Source: Hymenopus coronatus (Eukaryota > Arthropoda > Insecta > Mantodea > Hymenopodidae). From it: a DNA stretch of 64,000 bases. The notes below the pieces were generated by a model. That model searched no databases. It saw only the letters and a list, made by a program, of their open reading frames with translations, and was not told where the DNA came from. The stretch is from NCBI GenBank assembly GCA_030762935.1, contig CM060887.1, positions 8,238,501 to 8,302,500 of the forward strand, read 5' to 3'. This document shows positions 33,575-45,196 of this stretch, in pieces. Position numbers and translations under genes: made by a program. The first letter of the stretch is position 1; every line of letters starts with the position of its first letter.

Positions 33575-33765
33575 CACACAAGCCGTCAGAAGGATAGATG
33601 TTGGATAGATCGAGTCTGACTGAAAAATTCAATGCCATAGCCGGGATTTGAACTACGCATCTTCCGGTCTCTAGCCGCGTGCTCTACCACTGAGCTAACA
33701 TGGAACCGGCCGGCATAGCATTAAATTTACTGGGAAACATGCGAGTTAGTTGAGAAATTCAAAAT
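33575..33765 (-). mobile_element. tRNA-like element B, partly inverted
   Basis: CACACAAGCCGTCAG, then a tRNA-like module on the minus strand (GCTCAGTGGTAGAGCACGCGG ... read TTCAAATCCCGGCTATGG). The segment after GGCATAGCATT reads CTGGGAAACATGCGAGTTAG, the reverse complement of the order found in the copies at 45197 and 45539. Confidence 0.82.
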
Positions 33766-33819
33766 TAAATTGTTGTAACATCAGATTTGTCACATTAGTT
33801 TATAAACTATTTAGAACAA

Positions 33820-34651
33820 ATGTGATGTGTTCCATTCATATGACTTTCTCTACATATCTGCCACAAAGTATTGTTAATAAGCTTATTCTTCTATTTACTT
33901 CATGCTAATCAAGAAAAAAATAAAGGAGAAAATGTATTATAACTTGCTTCCTTGTAAGTAGAAGCGAAATAAGGGAGTACCATAGGCTAAATCTATAGTC
34001 AAATGTTTTAAAAAGTGGTTGTTATGTGATTGAAGTTCCTTTGTTTGTATGGACAGGAATGGAAAAATTCCTGTATGAGAAAAGTATAAGTATTTTGGAG
34101 CTGAAAACAGTAACAAGAAATATCTCCTAAACGGTCAACTTCACGAAAAACATGCATACAATATAAATTGTGTGCTTTAACGAGATCTACATTTCTTTTA
34201 AGTAAGCTTTTGTCTATCTCTTACGGTTTACCAGTTATTGAAAATTCCGGAAAGTTCATCCAGAATAAAGATGTCTTCAGAGGCTATTCCCAGAAAGTTC
34301 AAGATATACATTTTATTTATCATGTAATTATCTCTAATATACGACGAATTAATCAAAATTGATAGAGCCATTTTTGAGAAAATCAAAGTTTTCGAAACTT
34401 TTCCATGTAAAGAGTAGTTGTGAGTAGTTGGAAGATACCGAACTTAAATACCAAGTTTGTTATTTAACCGTTTCTGTCCTCAAACACACACACACATAGA
34501 CACACACGGACCTTTTTCTGAAAATGCATTTTTTGGATTTAGGGGTGTTAAAACATGAACTTCCGGTGAAATCTTGGTATCAAATTTTTGGGTGAAATAC
34601 AATAACTTCTCTATCCACTATGTACATTGTATATACAATGATAGAGAAAGT
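33820..34651 (-). mobile_element. HTR full-length copy, variant hairpin
   Basis: Right end TGTGATGTGTTCCATTC, left hairpin at about 34606-34646 in which TTCTCTATC pairs perfectly with GATAGAGAA, second hairpin type. About 50 bp missing after the AAAGAGTAGTTG block. Confidence 0.92.
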
Positions 34652-34907
34652 AAAAATGTCTTAGGTAATTCCAAAATAAATATGTTGTATTTATTAAACG
34701 TTCTAGTATTCTTGTTATAATATAGTTACGTTATTTATCTTGTTTTCTCTCACTAGTATGACCTGCATATGGCTGTTGCTAATGTATTTAATATTATTGT
34801 TAATTCACTTATATAAACCTAATATACCTTCGGGTGAAATAGGTTTTTATATACTTGTATATTCAATAAAGAAATACATTACATTATTTTAAAAGCTGTC
34901 TCTTTTT

Positions 34908-35774
34908 ACTTTCTCTACACGTACTATGTACATACACTACAGAGAAGATATTGTATTGCACCCAAAAATTCCATACCAAGGTTTCACTGGAAATACATGT
35001 TTTAAGGTCCCCCTAAATCAAAAAAAAAGAAACGTTTTAAGAAAAAAGATACTTATATGTGTGTGTGTGACTGTGGACAGCATTAGTCAAAAACAAAAAG
35101 ACCGTTAAATACCAAACTAGGTATTTAAGTTGGGTATCTTCCAAGGGTGCGACACAAAATTTTTCAAGAATATCCCCCCACCCCCAACTACCCTTTACAT
35201 GGACATTTTTTTGAAAATTTTGATTTTCTCAAAAATGACTAACGATTTTTATTAAAATGTCGTATATTAAAGATATTTACCTAACAAATAAAATGTGTAT
35301 CTTGAATTCTCTAGGAATAGCCTCTGAAGAGTTGTTTATTCTGGATGACTTTTACGGAAGTTTGCGTAACTACTAAACCGTAAGAGATGGTCAAAAACGT
35401 AACACATAAAAACTATTGAGCACATTAAAACATTCAATTTATGTTATGTATATTTTTTTTTCGTAGACTTGGTCGTTTTTGAGACGTTCCTTGTTATTTG
35501 TTTCAAGTTTGAAAAACTTATACTTTTCTCATACAGGTATTTGTCAACTCCTATCCATACAAATAAAGGAACTTTAGTCACATAGCAGCCAGCTTTTGAC
35601 TATCACTTTAACCTCTAGTATTCCCTTATTTCGCTTTTACTTACAATAAAGCAAGCAGTAAGACTATTTTTGCTAATTGTTCTGGATTAGCATGAAGTAA
35701 ATAAAAGAATAAGCTTATTAACAATAACTTATTACAAAGATATAGAGAAAGTCATGTGAATGGAACACATCAGA
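34908..35774 (+). mobile_element. HTR full-length copy
   Basis: ACTTTCTCTACACGTACTATG; the distal hairpin arm is altered (ACATACACTACAGAGAAG). Right end GATATAGAGAAAGTCATGTG to ATCAGA. Five T before, seven T after. Subfamily 2. Confidence 0.93.
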
Positions 35775-35781
35775 TTTTTTT

Positions 35782-36054
35782 GATATAATCCTTATTAGTT
35801 TTAGCTTTGAAAAACTTATTCTTTTCTCATACAGGAATTTATCAACTCCTGTTCATGCAAACAAGTCCCATAGCAACCAGCTTTTGACTATCACTTTAAC
35901 CTATGGTGCTCCCTTGTTTCACTTCTAATTACAAGGAATGCCAGTAATACGACTATTTCTGCAATCTTTTCCCTTTTCGCATGAATAGAGGCATAAGCTT
36001 TTTAATCATATTTGTTTGCAGAGATGTAGAGAAAGTCGTGTGAATGGAACACAG
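35782..36054 (+). mobile_element. HTR right-end third
   Basis: GATATAATCCTTATTAG follows the T tract of the previous copy and runs to GATGTAGAGAAAGTCGTGTG and ACACAGA. Confidence 0.88.
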
Positions 36055-36439
36055 ATTTGTTTTAATGTTTTGTTGGAGACATTTTGTTCGTCCTTCATAT
36101 CTTCGCAGTTTTCAAATATCTTTACTGAGAGTTCTTTTCTGCAAAATGAAAAGCTATCAGGCATCTAAAAATACATTTCATCTAAATGCTGGCTTTTGTT
36201 TTTGGCGAAACGGTGCTGTGTTTCAGTGAAACGGTCATTTAAAACAGCATACTGCTAACAGTGAGATTAGCAAACCCGTCTATAGAGTGATATGTCGTGG
36301 TCGTTTGGAAAGCGTTGCTTGGAAACCATATATTTCCCAATGCATGTGTGTAAAAGGTTCCATTTTCTCTCCAAGCTGTTCCTTTGCGCTATACAACTGC
36401 GATATGGATATTGTAGTAGTGGTGCTATCATAGCTGTGT
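36055..36439. other. unassigned spacer
   Basis: About 385 bp; a 61-codon frame at 36044-36229 has no recognisable motif. Confidence 0.35.
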
Positions 36440-37290
36440 GTATAGTGTTCCATTCACATGACCTTCTCTACATCTCTGTAAAAAGTTATTGTTAATACGT
36501 TTATTCTTATATACACTTAATGCTCAAACATTAGCAGAAACGGTCGTATTACTTAGTTCATTTATAAGTAGAAGGGAAATAAGGAAACACACTACGCTAA
36601 GCCGACAGTCATATGTTTTAAAATGTGGTTGCTATGGGATTGAAATCCGTTTGTTTACGTGGTCAGGAGGGTACAAGTTCCCGCATGAGAAAATTTTAAG
36701 TAATTTAAAACTGAAATCAATAACAAGGACTGTCAAAAAATGGTCAGCTCCACGAAAAAAATTTATATAACATAAATTGTGTGTTTTAAGTAGATCTGAA
36801 TTTTTTGTGCAGTAAGTTTTTGTCTATCTCTTACGGTTTACCAGTTATGCAGAAAAAATCACCTAAGATAAAGAGGTCTTTAGAGGCTATTCCCTGAAAT
36901 TTCAACATATACTTTTCATTTGCCGTGTAAATTTATTTAGTATACTATTTTAATCAAAATCGTTGCATCCATTTTTGAGGAAATCAAAATTTTGAAAAAA
37001 TTTTTCCATGTAAAGGATAGTTTGGGGTGGGCAGATTTCCTCAAAACCTTCGGGAAGATACTAAACTTATATACCAAGTTTGGTATTTTATCCACTTTTC
37101 GTTTTTTGAGTTATCGTGCTCACAGAGACACCGACACAAACAACGCACGGACCTTTTTCTAAAATGTTTTTCTTTTTTGGATACAGGGGTCGCCAAAACA
37201 TTTATTTCCGGTGAAATCTCGGTATCGAATTTTTGGGTGAAATGCAATAGCTTCTCTATACACTATGTACGTAGTACGTGTACAGAATGT
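36440..37290 (-). mobile_element. HTR nearly full-length copy
   Basis: Right end eroded (TAGTGTTCCATTCACATG), left hairpin CTCTATACACTATGTACGTAGTACGTGTACAG. Subfamily 1 (GAGTTATCGTGCTCACAG). Confidence 0.9.
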
Positions 37291-37298
37291 AAAAATAA

Positions 37299-37458
37299 AT
37301 TTTCAAAATGCCTCTTAGGATATTGATTAAAGAGCCGTATATTAAAGATACTTATTTGACAAATAAAATGTATATATCGAATATAAATCTGAAAACTTAT
37401 TTATTCTGAATGAGTTTTATATAGCTGTTATGTCGTAAAATATAGGCAAAGACTTGTT
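37299..37458 (+). mobile_element. HTR middle fragment
   Basis: TTTTCAAAATGCCTCTTAGG to CATAAAATATAGGCAAAG-like block near 37450. The following right-end third at 37793 is probably the same copy, separated by 37459-37792. Confidence 0.75.
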
Positions 37459-37792
37459 TTTTTACGTTATGTAATCCGTTTGCCCTCTCATTATGTAAGA
37501 CTGAAACCCCTTAGGACTTAAAAACAGGTTACAGGCCTTTTGGGGAGCCAACGTCTCGAAAACACAGAATGACGAACCTGGGTCGAACGGTCGGCCAGTA
37601 GCCAGGCATGAGCATGAGGAAGTAGATGATATAAAGCAAAATGGGTGATAGAAAAGGTAATGGAGAAATTGGTGAAATGAATGGTGGAGGAAACCGGAGA
37701 AAACCCGCCAGACGCCGCTTCGTTCACCACAAATCTCACATATGAGTGCTTAGGTCCGATTACGGGCCGCTAGGTGGGAGGCGAGCGGTCTA
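37459..37792. other. unclassified insert inside an HTR
   Basis: GC-richer sequence with CGGTCGGCCAGTAGCCAGGC, GGAAACCGGAGAAAACCCGCC and a terminal GGTGGGAGGCGAGCGGTCTA. The end could be a reversed tRNA-like head (GACCGCTCGCCTCCCACC), so a SINE is possible. No second copy in the window. Confidence 0.4.
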
Positions 37793-38036
37793 ACTTGTCA
37801 ACTCCTGGCCACGCAAAGAAACAGATTTCAATCCCATAGCAACAACGTTTTAAAACATTTGACTGTCATTTTAGCCTAGTGTATTCATTTAGTTCCCTTC
37901 TGCTTATTAGTAACAAAGTAATACGACCGTTTCTGCTAATGTTTATATAGATTAGTATGAAGTAAATAGAAGAATAAGCTTATTACGACAATTTGTTACA
38001 GAGATGTAGAGCAAGTCACGGAATGGAACATATAAT
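37793..38036 (+). mobile_element. HTR right-end third
   Basis: TTGTCAACTCCTGGCCACGC to GATGTAGAGCAAGTCACGG and a degraded terminus ATATAATA, then T and the next left end. Confidence 0.85.
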
Positions 38037-38042
38037 ATTTTT

Positions 38043-38841
38043 ACTTTCTCTACACATAGTGTACAGAGAAGGTATTGTATTGCACTCAAAATTCCCTACC
38101 GAAATTTCACAGGCAAGGTATATTTTGAGACCTTCTGAATTCAAAAAAAGCATTTTTAGAAAAATGTTCGTGTGTGTATGTGTGTGTCTGTGGGCAGCAT
38201 AGCTCAACAATGAAAATACCGTTAAAAACGTTGATATTTATGTGTGGTTTCATCCAAGGCTCCGACATGAAGATTTTTTAGAAAATCCCGCCACCCCAAC
38301 TACCCTTTTCATGGAAACATTTTGAAAATGTTGATTTTTTAAAAAATGGCTCTAATGATTTTGATTAAAACATCGTATATTAAAGATATTTACATGAAAA
38401 ATAGCATGTATATCTTGAATTTTCTAGAAATAGGCTCTGAAGACTACTTTATTCTGGATGAATTTTAAGGAATTTTGCATAACAGCTAAACCGTAAGAGA
38501 TAGACAAAAACTTACTACACAAAAATGTATATAACAATAAAGCACTTCATTTAGGCTATATGCATTTTTGTGGAGTTGGTCGTTTTTGTGATATTCCTTG
38601 TTATTAGTTCCAGTTTTAGAAACATAACTTTTCTCATAGAAGTTTGTCAACTCCTGTCCATACAAACAAAGGGGCTTCAGTGACATAGCAACCAGCTTTT
38701 GACTATCACTTTAACTTACGGTACTCCCTTATTTCGCTTCTTTGTAAAGGAAGCAAGTAATAAGTAAATAAAAACATAAGCTTTTTAACAATAATTTGTT
38801 GCAGGGAGGTAGAGAAAGTAATGTGAATGGAGCACATCAGA
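38043..38841 (+). mobile_element. HTR copy with reduced hairpin
   Basis: ACTTTCTCTACACATAGTGT: about 12 bp of the hairpin centre is deleted. Right end GAGGTAGAGAAAGTAATGTG to ATCAGA. Subfamily 2. Confidence 0.92.
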
Positions 38842-39112
38842 TTTTTCTTTTGTGCTATGTATAGTGAAATCTGTGCCTCTGTTGAAACGGAAGATAAGGG
38901 AACAGTTGCAGGAATCCTCAGGAGATTCAGATGGAATGACAAGAGCGATTAAGGAGCGTAAGAAGAATACAGGCGTCCCTCCTGCCCGCCCTTGTGGTGG
39001 GTATTAGTTGATGTAATGAGTTGGCCCTTGCTCAGCTGGGGCTTGGTAACATGTGTACATACACACACCATGTCCCTGGGGAGATCTCGTGTCTTGCACC
39101 CATACACATCAC

Positions 39113-39714
39113 GTTTCTTTCTCTACACGTACTATATACAGTGTATAGACAAAATACACATTTCCATACCGAGATCCGTGGTTGAAATTCCGGCTATGAC
39201 ATTGAAATTTTCAACCTGACTCTATATACCCAAATAAAATATATCTTGAATTTTCTGGGAATAGCCTCTGAAGACTACTTTATGCTGGATGAATTTTACG
39301 GAATTTTGCATAATTGCTAAACCGTAAGAAATGGACAAAAACTAACCACACAAAAATTTAAGGCACATTAAAACACATTTATATCTTATAATTTTTTTCG
39401 TGGAGTTGATACTTTTTGAGATATTTCTTCTTATTGGTTTCAGCTTTAAAAAAGTTATATTTTTCTCTTACAGGAATTTTTCAACTCTTGTCCATACAAA
39501 TAAAGGAAATTCAGTCACATAGCAACCAGCTTTTGACTATCACTTCAACCTATGATACTCCCTTATTTCGCTTCTGTTTACAAGGAAGCAAGTAATAAAA
39601 CTATTTCTGCTAATTGTGTCTGGGTTAGCATGAAGTAAATAGAAGCATAAGGTTTTTAACAATAATTTGTTGCAGAGATGTTGAGAAAGTCATGTGAATG
39701 GAATACATAAGATT
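39113..39714 (+). mobile_element. HTR with internal replacement by element B fragment
   Basis: Left end TTTCTTTCTCTACACGTACT, then at 39170-39224 a piece of element B (CCGTGGTTGAAATTCC ... TCAACCTGACTCTAT), then HTR again from ACCCAAATAAAATATATC to GATGTTGAGAAAGTCATGTG and ACATAAGA. Confidence 0.85.
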
Positions 39715-40334
39715 TTGAACAACCACAATGCTACCGGGTCAATCAACGCTTATTTTACCTGGGCCCATTCCTTCCTTTATCACAGTACCATAGGATTCCA
39801 ATCTAAGTTAACGTGAGACGTTGAAATATTGATCGGTGGTGGTCAGTGTTCTAGCGACCAATAAGAAATCGCAAACTTTGAAGGTAAATATGCATCTTGT
39901 GTATTTATTTTCAAAAAGCAACTTAAATCGAAAATAAATCGGGCTGGAAAGGGTTAATTATAATCATTCAAAGGTTTGGTGTTCACCCAAAAATTAAATT
40001 GACTAGGGAAAACTTCAGAGCTAGGATTTTAGATCTCTATTAAGGGAAGTCCTGAGTTCAAATCTCACGACAAGTCAAATTGACTGAAGCTTTTTTGTGG
40101 TTTTTTCAGTCGCTAAGGTAAATACAGGAATTGATATATAATACAATGTTCCACCTTCATTCTAAAACAATTGTAAAATTAAAAAATACTTGGTAATTGT
40201 GATTACGCTGCCATCTATCCACCAATAGTGAAAACAATTAAACCGGGTGGCACCCAACTACCATCTGCTTATAGCGGAGCAAAGTAATAAGGTCTTTTTT
40301 CATGCTTTCCTTCTTTCTTTCTTTTTTGCTCTTT
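39715..40334. other. unassigned spacer
   Basis: About 620 bp; no repeat family or motif recognised. Confidence 0.35.
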
Positions 40335-41098
40335 ACGTTCTCTAAACGTGCTATGTATATAGTGTATAGAGAAGGTATTGCATTCTACCCAAAAATTCGA
40401 TACCGAGATTTCACCAGAAATACATGTTTTGGGTCCCCCTGAATCCAAAAAAAGCATTTTTGGAAAAAGGTCAGTGGGTGTGTGTGTGTGTGCGCCTGTG
40501 CGTGTCTGTGGACAGCATAGCTCAACAAGAAAAAGACCGTTAAATACCAAACTTGGTATATTGAAAATTTTGCTTTTTTCAAAAATGGCTGTAACGATTT
40601 TGATTAAAATATCGTATATTAAAGATATTTACCTGACAAATAAAATGTATATCTTGAATTTTCTGAGAATAACCTGGATTGATTTTTCTGAATTTAGCAT
40701 GACTAGTAAAGCGAAAGATACATACAAAAACTTACTACACAAAAAATGTAGAGCTTCTTAAATTACACAATTTATATCATATGCATATTTTCCCTGGAGT
40801 TGACCGTTTTCGATTATTTCAGATTAAAATACTTTTACTTTTCTCATAAAGAACTTGTCAACTCTTGGCCACGCAAAGAAACGGATTTCAATCCCATACC
40901 AACCACATTTTAAAACATGTGACTGTCGGTTTAACCTAGTGTATTTCCTTATTTCGCTTCTAGTTACAAGAAAGCAAGTAATAAGACTATTTCTGCTAAT
41001 TTTTTGTCGATTAGCCTGAAGAAAATAGAAGAATAAGCTTTTTAACAGTAATTTGTTGCGGAGATGTAGGGAAAGTCGTGTGAATGGAACACATCAGA
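40335..41098 (+). mobile_element. HTR copy with internal deletion
   Basis: Left ACGTTCTCTAAACGTGCTAT and hairpin; about 85 bp missing after CAAACTTGGTATATTGAAA. The right end GATGTAGGGAAAGTCGTGTG to ATCAGA. Subfamily 2. Confidence 0.92.
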
Positions 41099-41757
41099 CG
41101 TTTATTTAAAATACCCTTGCATATCCAAAGTATGCCCAAAAGAAACGCCATTCCCTTATTCAAAAAGAGAAGGGGCTTTGTAAATTGCAGTTAGAATGAA
41201 ATAGAAAGCTATAAACAAAAGAGTGTATATCGACAGGTATTTGAATAGCGTGGGCCCCCACGTGATTTGGTTGAGCAGTTAGCAACTTGGTTATACTTGC
41301 CCCTCGACGGGGAGGAGGGGATATGAAATAAATGTATAGAACATTGAGTAATTGTTCAACATCTCTCCCTCAAACAAAACCTCCCTAGAGGGTAGACCAC
41401 CACCGCCTGTTAGAACCACCCCTCCACTTCCTTCTGTTAACTTCCTGGTAAAACACGGATATTTGGATACCGTCGTGTTGATTCCTTACAACATGCATAT
41501 CTAAATACTTTAAGGATATTTATTTATGCTGGTTGGAGTTAAGGCCATAAGACCTTCTCTTTCACTCTACATTAAATTCAACACACCAATGAATGAAAAC
41601 ATATACAGGGTGTTCATGCACTAATTTGCGAGATGTGTACATGACTGATATAAGTAATTTGAGATCGGCGATGCATTGGTCCCCGGATAAACTTAACGTT
41701 AAACGTGTGCGTATCAGGTGCTGATAAGTCGGTGTTAAAGCAAAGCAGGTTGAAAAA
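41099..41757. other. unassigned spacer
   Basis: About 660 bp. ATACAGGGTGTTCATGCA near 41602-41619 resembles a DNA-transposon terminus but no partner end was found. Confidence 0.35.
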
Positions 41758-42526
41758 GCTGATGTGTTCCATTCACATGACTTTCTCTACATCTCTGCAA
41801 CAAATTATTGTTAAAATGCTTATGCTTCTATTTATTTCATGCTAATCGACAAAAATTAGCAGAAATAGTCTTATTACTTGCTTCCTTGTAAGTAGAAGCG
41901 AAATAAGGGAGTATCATAGGTTAAAGTGATAGTCAAAAGCTGGTTGCTATGTGACTGAAGTTACTTTGTATGGACAGGAGTTGACAAATTCCTGTATGAG
42001 AAAAGTAGGCTTTTGAAAGGTGAAACAAAACAAGGAATATCTCAAAAACGATCAACGCCACGAAAAATATGTATATAACATAATTTGTGTGTTTTATCGT
42101 GCTCTACATTTTTTGTTTGGTAAGTCTTTGTCCACCTCTTCGGTGTAGCAAGCAAGCTTCCGTAAAGTAGTCTTCAGAGGCTGTTCCCAGAAAATTTAAG
42201 ATATACATTTTGTTTGTCGTATAATATCTTTAATATATGATATTTTAATCAAAATCGTTAAAGCTTTTTTGAAAATTCAAAGTTTTCGAAAAAAGTTCTA
42301 TGTAAAGGGCAGTTGCAGGTGGGGTGATCTTCGTGTCGCATCCTTGGGAGATACTAATTAACACCAAGTTTGGTATTTAAGGGAATTTGCGTTTTTGAAC
42401 TATGATGCCCTCCACCCAATGTTTTTTTTTTTTATTCAGGGGGTCTCAATACATATATTCTTGGTATCGAATTCTTGGGATCATTACAATAACTTCTCTA
42501 TGTACATAGTACATGTAGAAAAAGTA
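41758..42526 (-). mobile_element. HTR copy without microsatellite
   Basis: Right end GCTGATGTGTTCCATTCACA; hairpin reduced to CTCTATGTACATAGTACATGTAGAA at the left end. The CA tract is lost. Confidence 0.9.
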
Positions 42527-42532
42527 AAAATC

Positions 42533-42612
42533 CTTATCCGGGTAACTCGCCCAAAGCAAGATTTGAACTCGCGACCTGTTGAATGTGAGGCATACACCAC
42601 CACTACATAATC
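42533..42612 (-). mobile_element. SINE-C tRNA-like head
   Basis: Reverse complement holds GGTGGTGTATGCCTCACATT and the B-box-like CGCGAGTTCAAATC. Matches 47843 and 58931. CCTCACA resembles a tRNA-Val(CAC) anticodon loop. It directly follows an HTR terminus. Confidence 0.7.
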
Positions 42613-42639
42613 CAGGCTAGTCACTATTATTATTGACTC

Positions 42640-42883
42640 CTTGGCCTACCGCCCGGCCGCTGCGTCCTCCATCTCGGCCCATTACAGACGTCATATATTG
42701 GTGCAGTATTGGGGGGTGAGACGTTGTCAGCGCTTCGATCCCCCCGGCCGGTTAATGCGATCCTCATGACCTGGAACCGCTACTTCTTCATCAATTGGCC
42801 CCCCAGGGACCTCATGAGGCTGAGTGCACCCCGGTCCAGTTCTCCCAGCGGGGGAAAAATCCCCATTACTTTATTATTATTTA

Positions 42884-42914
<31 letters not shown>

Positions 42915-42915
42915 G
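42640..42915 (+). mobile_element. unclassified GC-rich repeat with (ATT)n tail
   Basis: GC-rich body (GCTTCGATCCCCCCGG, GGACCTCATGAGGCTGAGTG, CCCAGCGGGGGAAAAATCCC) ending in an ATT microsatellite at 42868-42915. A SINE-like layout (pol III-like box, body, simple-repeat tail); single copy here, so tentative. Confidence 0.5.
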
Positions 42916-42995
42916 ATTTTATTTACACTAATAGTTGATAGATGACACAAAATTCCTTGTTACAAGGAACGAGATACAGGCTGTTTCCTTTTTGA

Positions 42996-43831
42996 CTTTC
43001 TCTACACGTATTATGTACATAGTGTATAGAGAAGGTATTGCACTCCATCAAAAAATTCGATACCGAGATTTCACCGGAAACATATGTTTTAGGGTCCCTG
43101 TATCCAAAAAAAGTAGTTTCAGAAAAAGGTCCGTGTGTGTGTGTCCATGTATCTGTGAACAAGATAACTCAAAAACGAAAAGTCGGTAAAATACCAAACT
43201 TGATATTTAAGTTGAGCATCTTACAGGGATGTGACACGAAGATTTTGAGAAAAATCCTAACACCCCAAAATACATTGAACGTTTTTCGAAAATGTTTATT
43301 TTCTGAAAGATGGCTCTAATGATTTTGATTGAAATTTCGTGTATTAAAGATATTTACCTGACAAAATGTATATCTTTAATATTCTGGGAATAGCCTCTGA
43401 AGACTACTTTATTCTGGATCAATTTTACGCAATTTTGCAAAACTGCTAAACCATAAGAGATGGACAAAAACTTATCACACAGCAAATGTAGAGCAAATTC
43501 ATGTTATATACATTTTTTTCGTGCAGTTGATTGTTTTTTTAGATATTCCTTGTTTTTGGCTTCAGCTATAAAAAACATGCTTTCTATACAGGTCATTGTG
43601 AAAACTCGTGTCCATACAAACAAAGGAACTTCAGTCACATAGCAACCAGCTTTTGACTATCACTTTAACCTATGGTACTCCCTTATTTCGCTTCTACTTA
43701 GAAGGAAGCAAGAAATAAGGCTATTTTTGATAATTTTTTCTCGATTAGCAGGAAATAGATAGAAGCATAAGCCTTTTAACAATAATTTGTTGCAGAGATG
43801 TAGAGAAAGTCATGCGAATGGAACACATCAG
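42996..43831 (+). mobile_element. HTR full-length copy, clearest ends
   Basis: Left inverted repeat ACTTTCTCTACA at 42996-43007 is the exact complement of TGTAGAGAAAGT at 43799-43810. The latter is followed by CATGCGAATGGAACACATCAG, a short imperfect hairpin. The left repeat forms one arm of the terminal hairpin (TTCTCTACACG ... TGTATAGAGAA). Subfamily 1. Right flank has no T tract here. Confidence 0.94.
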
Positions 43832-44239
43832 TATATCCCTGTGGTGTTCTATTTGCGGGGGCAACAGAGCGTACAGAAGGCCGAAGCTAACGGGGATAGA
43901 GAGAGAGAGGAAGGTGGTACACAGCGTGAAGATAGGGTAGGTGAGACACACACAAACTCATTCAATTCTCTCTCACAGTTTTGCTACCTATGCTTTCTTA
44001 TTTTTTGGTCCTGCTGCCGGCAACAACTCCCATTATATTTCCGTCCCGAAAAAAGAAAGAAAAAGACGCTATATTCCAGCACTCTATTTAAAACTAGAGG
44101 AGAATATCCCTGACGATGACGCCACCGATGCTATCCTCTTCCACCTCCTCCTGTATGAAATATGATTCAGGGGAAATGATAAAGTTGTGGCTTGTGATGA
44201 GGTTCAAGAAAAGTAAACACACAAACGTGTTGCAAGAGG
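43832..44239. other. unassigned, purine-rich spacer
   Basis: GAGAGAGAGGAAGG tract near 43902 and an AAAGAAAGAAAAAG tract near 44052. Open frames of 70-108 codons have no recognisable domain. Confidence 0.4.
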
Positions 44240-44870
44240 TCCTTATATGCCTGTGCGGTGGTAACGTGGTTACGGGTTCGTATCCCAGGTGCAGGGTTTC
44301 GCTATTGGGAATGGTGAGGAGATGTAGGTTCCCTAGCTCAGGAATCTTTTTGAATGGAATCTCTTTTCAGGTGTGGTAAGACACAAGTGATTTATTCATT
44401 ACGTTCGGCCTTTTTTCGCCGTCGAACACACACGCATTCCTCCTAAATTTTCTACTGTAAAACTACGCTTTACCTGACCGCGCCTGTTACTTGTGGTGCA
44501 GTGATTTCGTCCGCGCTCTGCTCTGTATTAAGTTAACTATTTCCGTCACAAACGCACCCAAATATCACTTGTTAACCCCGCGGACGTTCTACGCCAAGTG
44601 CCCCCTGACCAGCAGGAGCATTGTTTTCTCTTTTCCTGTTATGGCCCCTTCGGGTAGTGTACTTTTACCCCTTCGGGTCAATGCTCTACCCTAACGGTAT
44701 ACTGTGCTACCAGCTCGTGACAACTCGGCTACTTAGACGTGTTTGAAATCTTTCTTCCCTTCCCATTTTCAATGTTTACATTTTCATTTCCCCTCTTGGT
44801 ATAATTTATATTCTCCTTTTAAATCACCCTTGGCCCCGCGACAAGATATGTAGTGTCCCAACTGTAAGGA
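44240..44870 (+). mobile_element. repeat family F2, uninterrupted copy
   Basis: About 630 bp collinear with 30729-31012 plus 31918-32299. Starts with GGTTCGTATCCC (B-box-like) and ends near GGCCCCGCGACAAGATATG. It provides the empty TTAA site for the piggyBac-like insertion. Class unknown; no coding region seen. Confidence 0.8.
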
Positions 44871-44904
44871 CTGAACAAACTTGACGCTTGTCTGTGGAAA
44901 TGAA

Positions 44905-45193
44905 AAGAAATCGACTTTTATTTATGGACGCTCTCCAAATACTGTGGTTTTCAGCGTCCTATTCTATATTGGGCGTGAAAGACCACTAAATTTTGCTCAG
45001 AGGCCTCTTTATGAGGCTCTAGGTTCTCTTACGTGACCTAAATCTACGTCACAGGACTCACGGCTTTATTTCTCTTCCGAAGGAAGCCATGCTAAGGATT
45101 TTTACGCTCGAAAAATCCATCATCCTCCTTCGGGATTGAACCCTCGAACTTGGGTATATGAAGTTAGCATGGTAACCATTACACCACGGAGGG
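44905..45193 (-). mobile_element. SINE-A, full length
   Basis: Reverse copy including the complete tRNA-like head (CCTCCGTGGTGTAATGGTTA at the right end) and body ending AAAAGTCGATTT. Diverged, for example ATTCTATATTGGGCGTGAAA. Confidence 0.88.
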
Positions 45194-45196
45194 CGA

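Noticed and set aside
41602..41619. ACAGGGTGT as a transposon terminus
   Set aside because: No matching opposite end or target duplication found nearby.
42996..43831. HTR as an LTR or SINE family
   Set aside because: No TG...CA ends or terminal direct repeats and no pol III boxes; inverted, asymmetric ends with hairpins argue against both.
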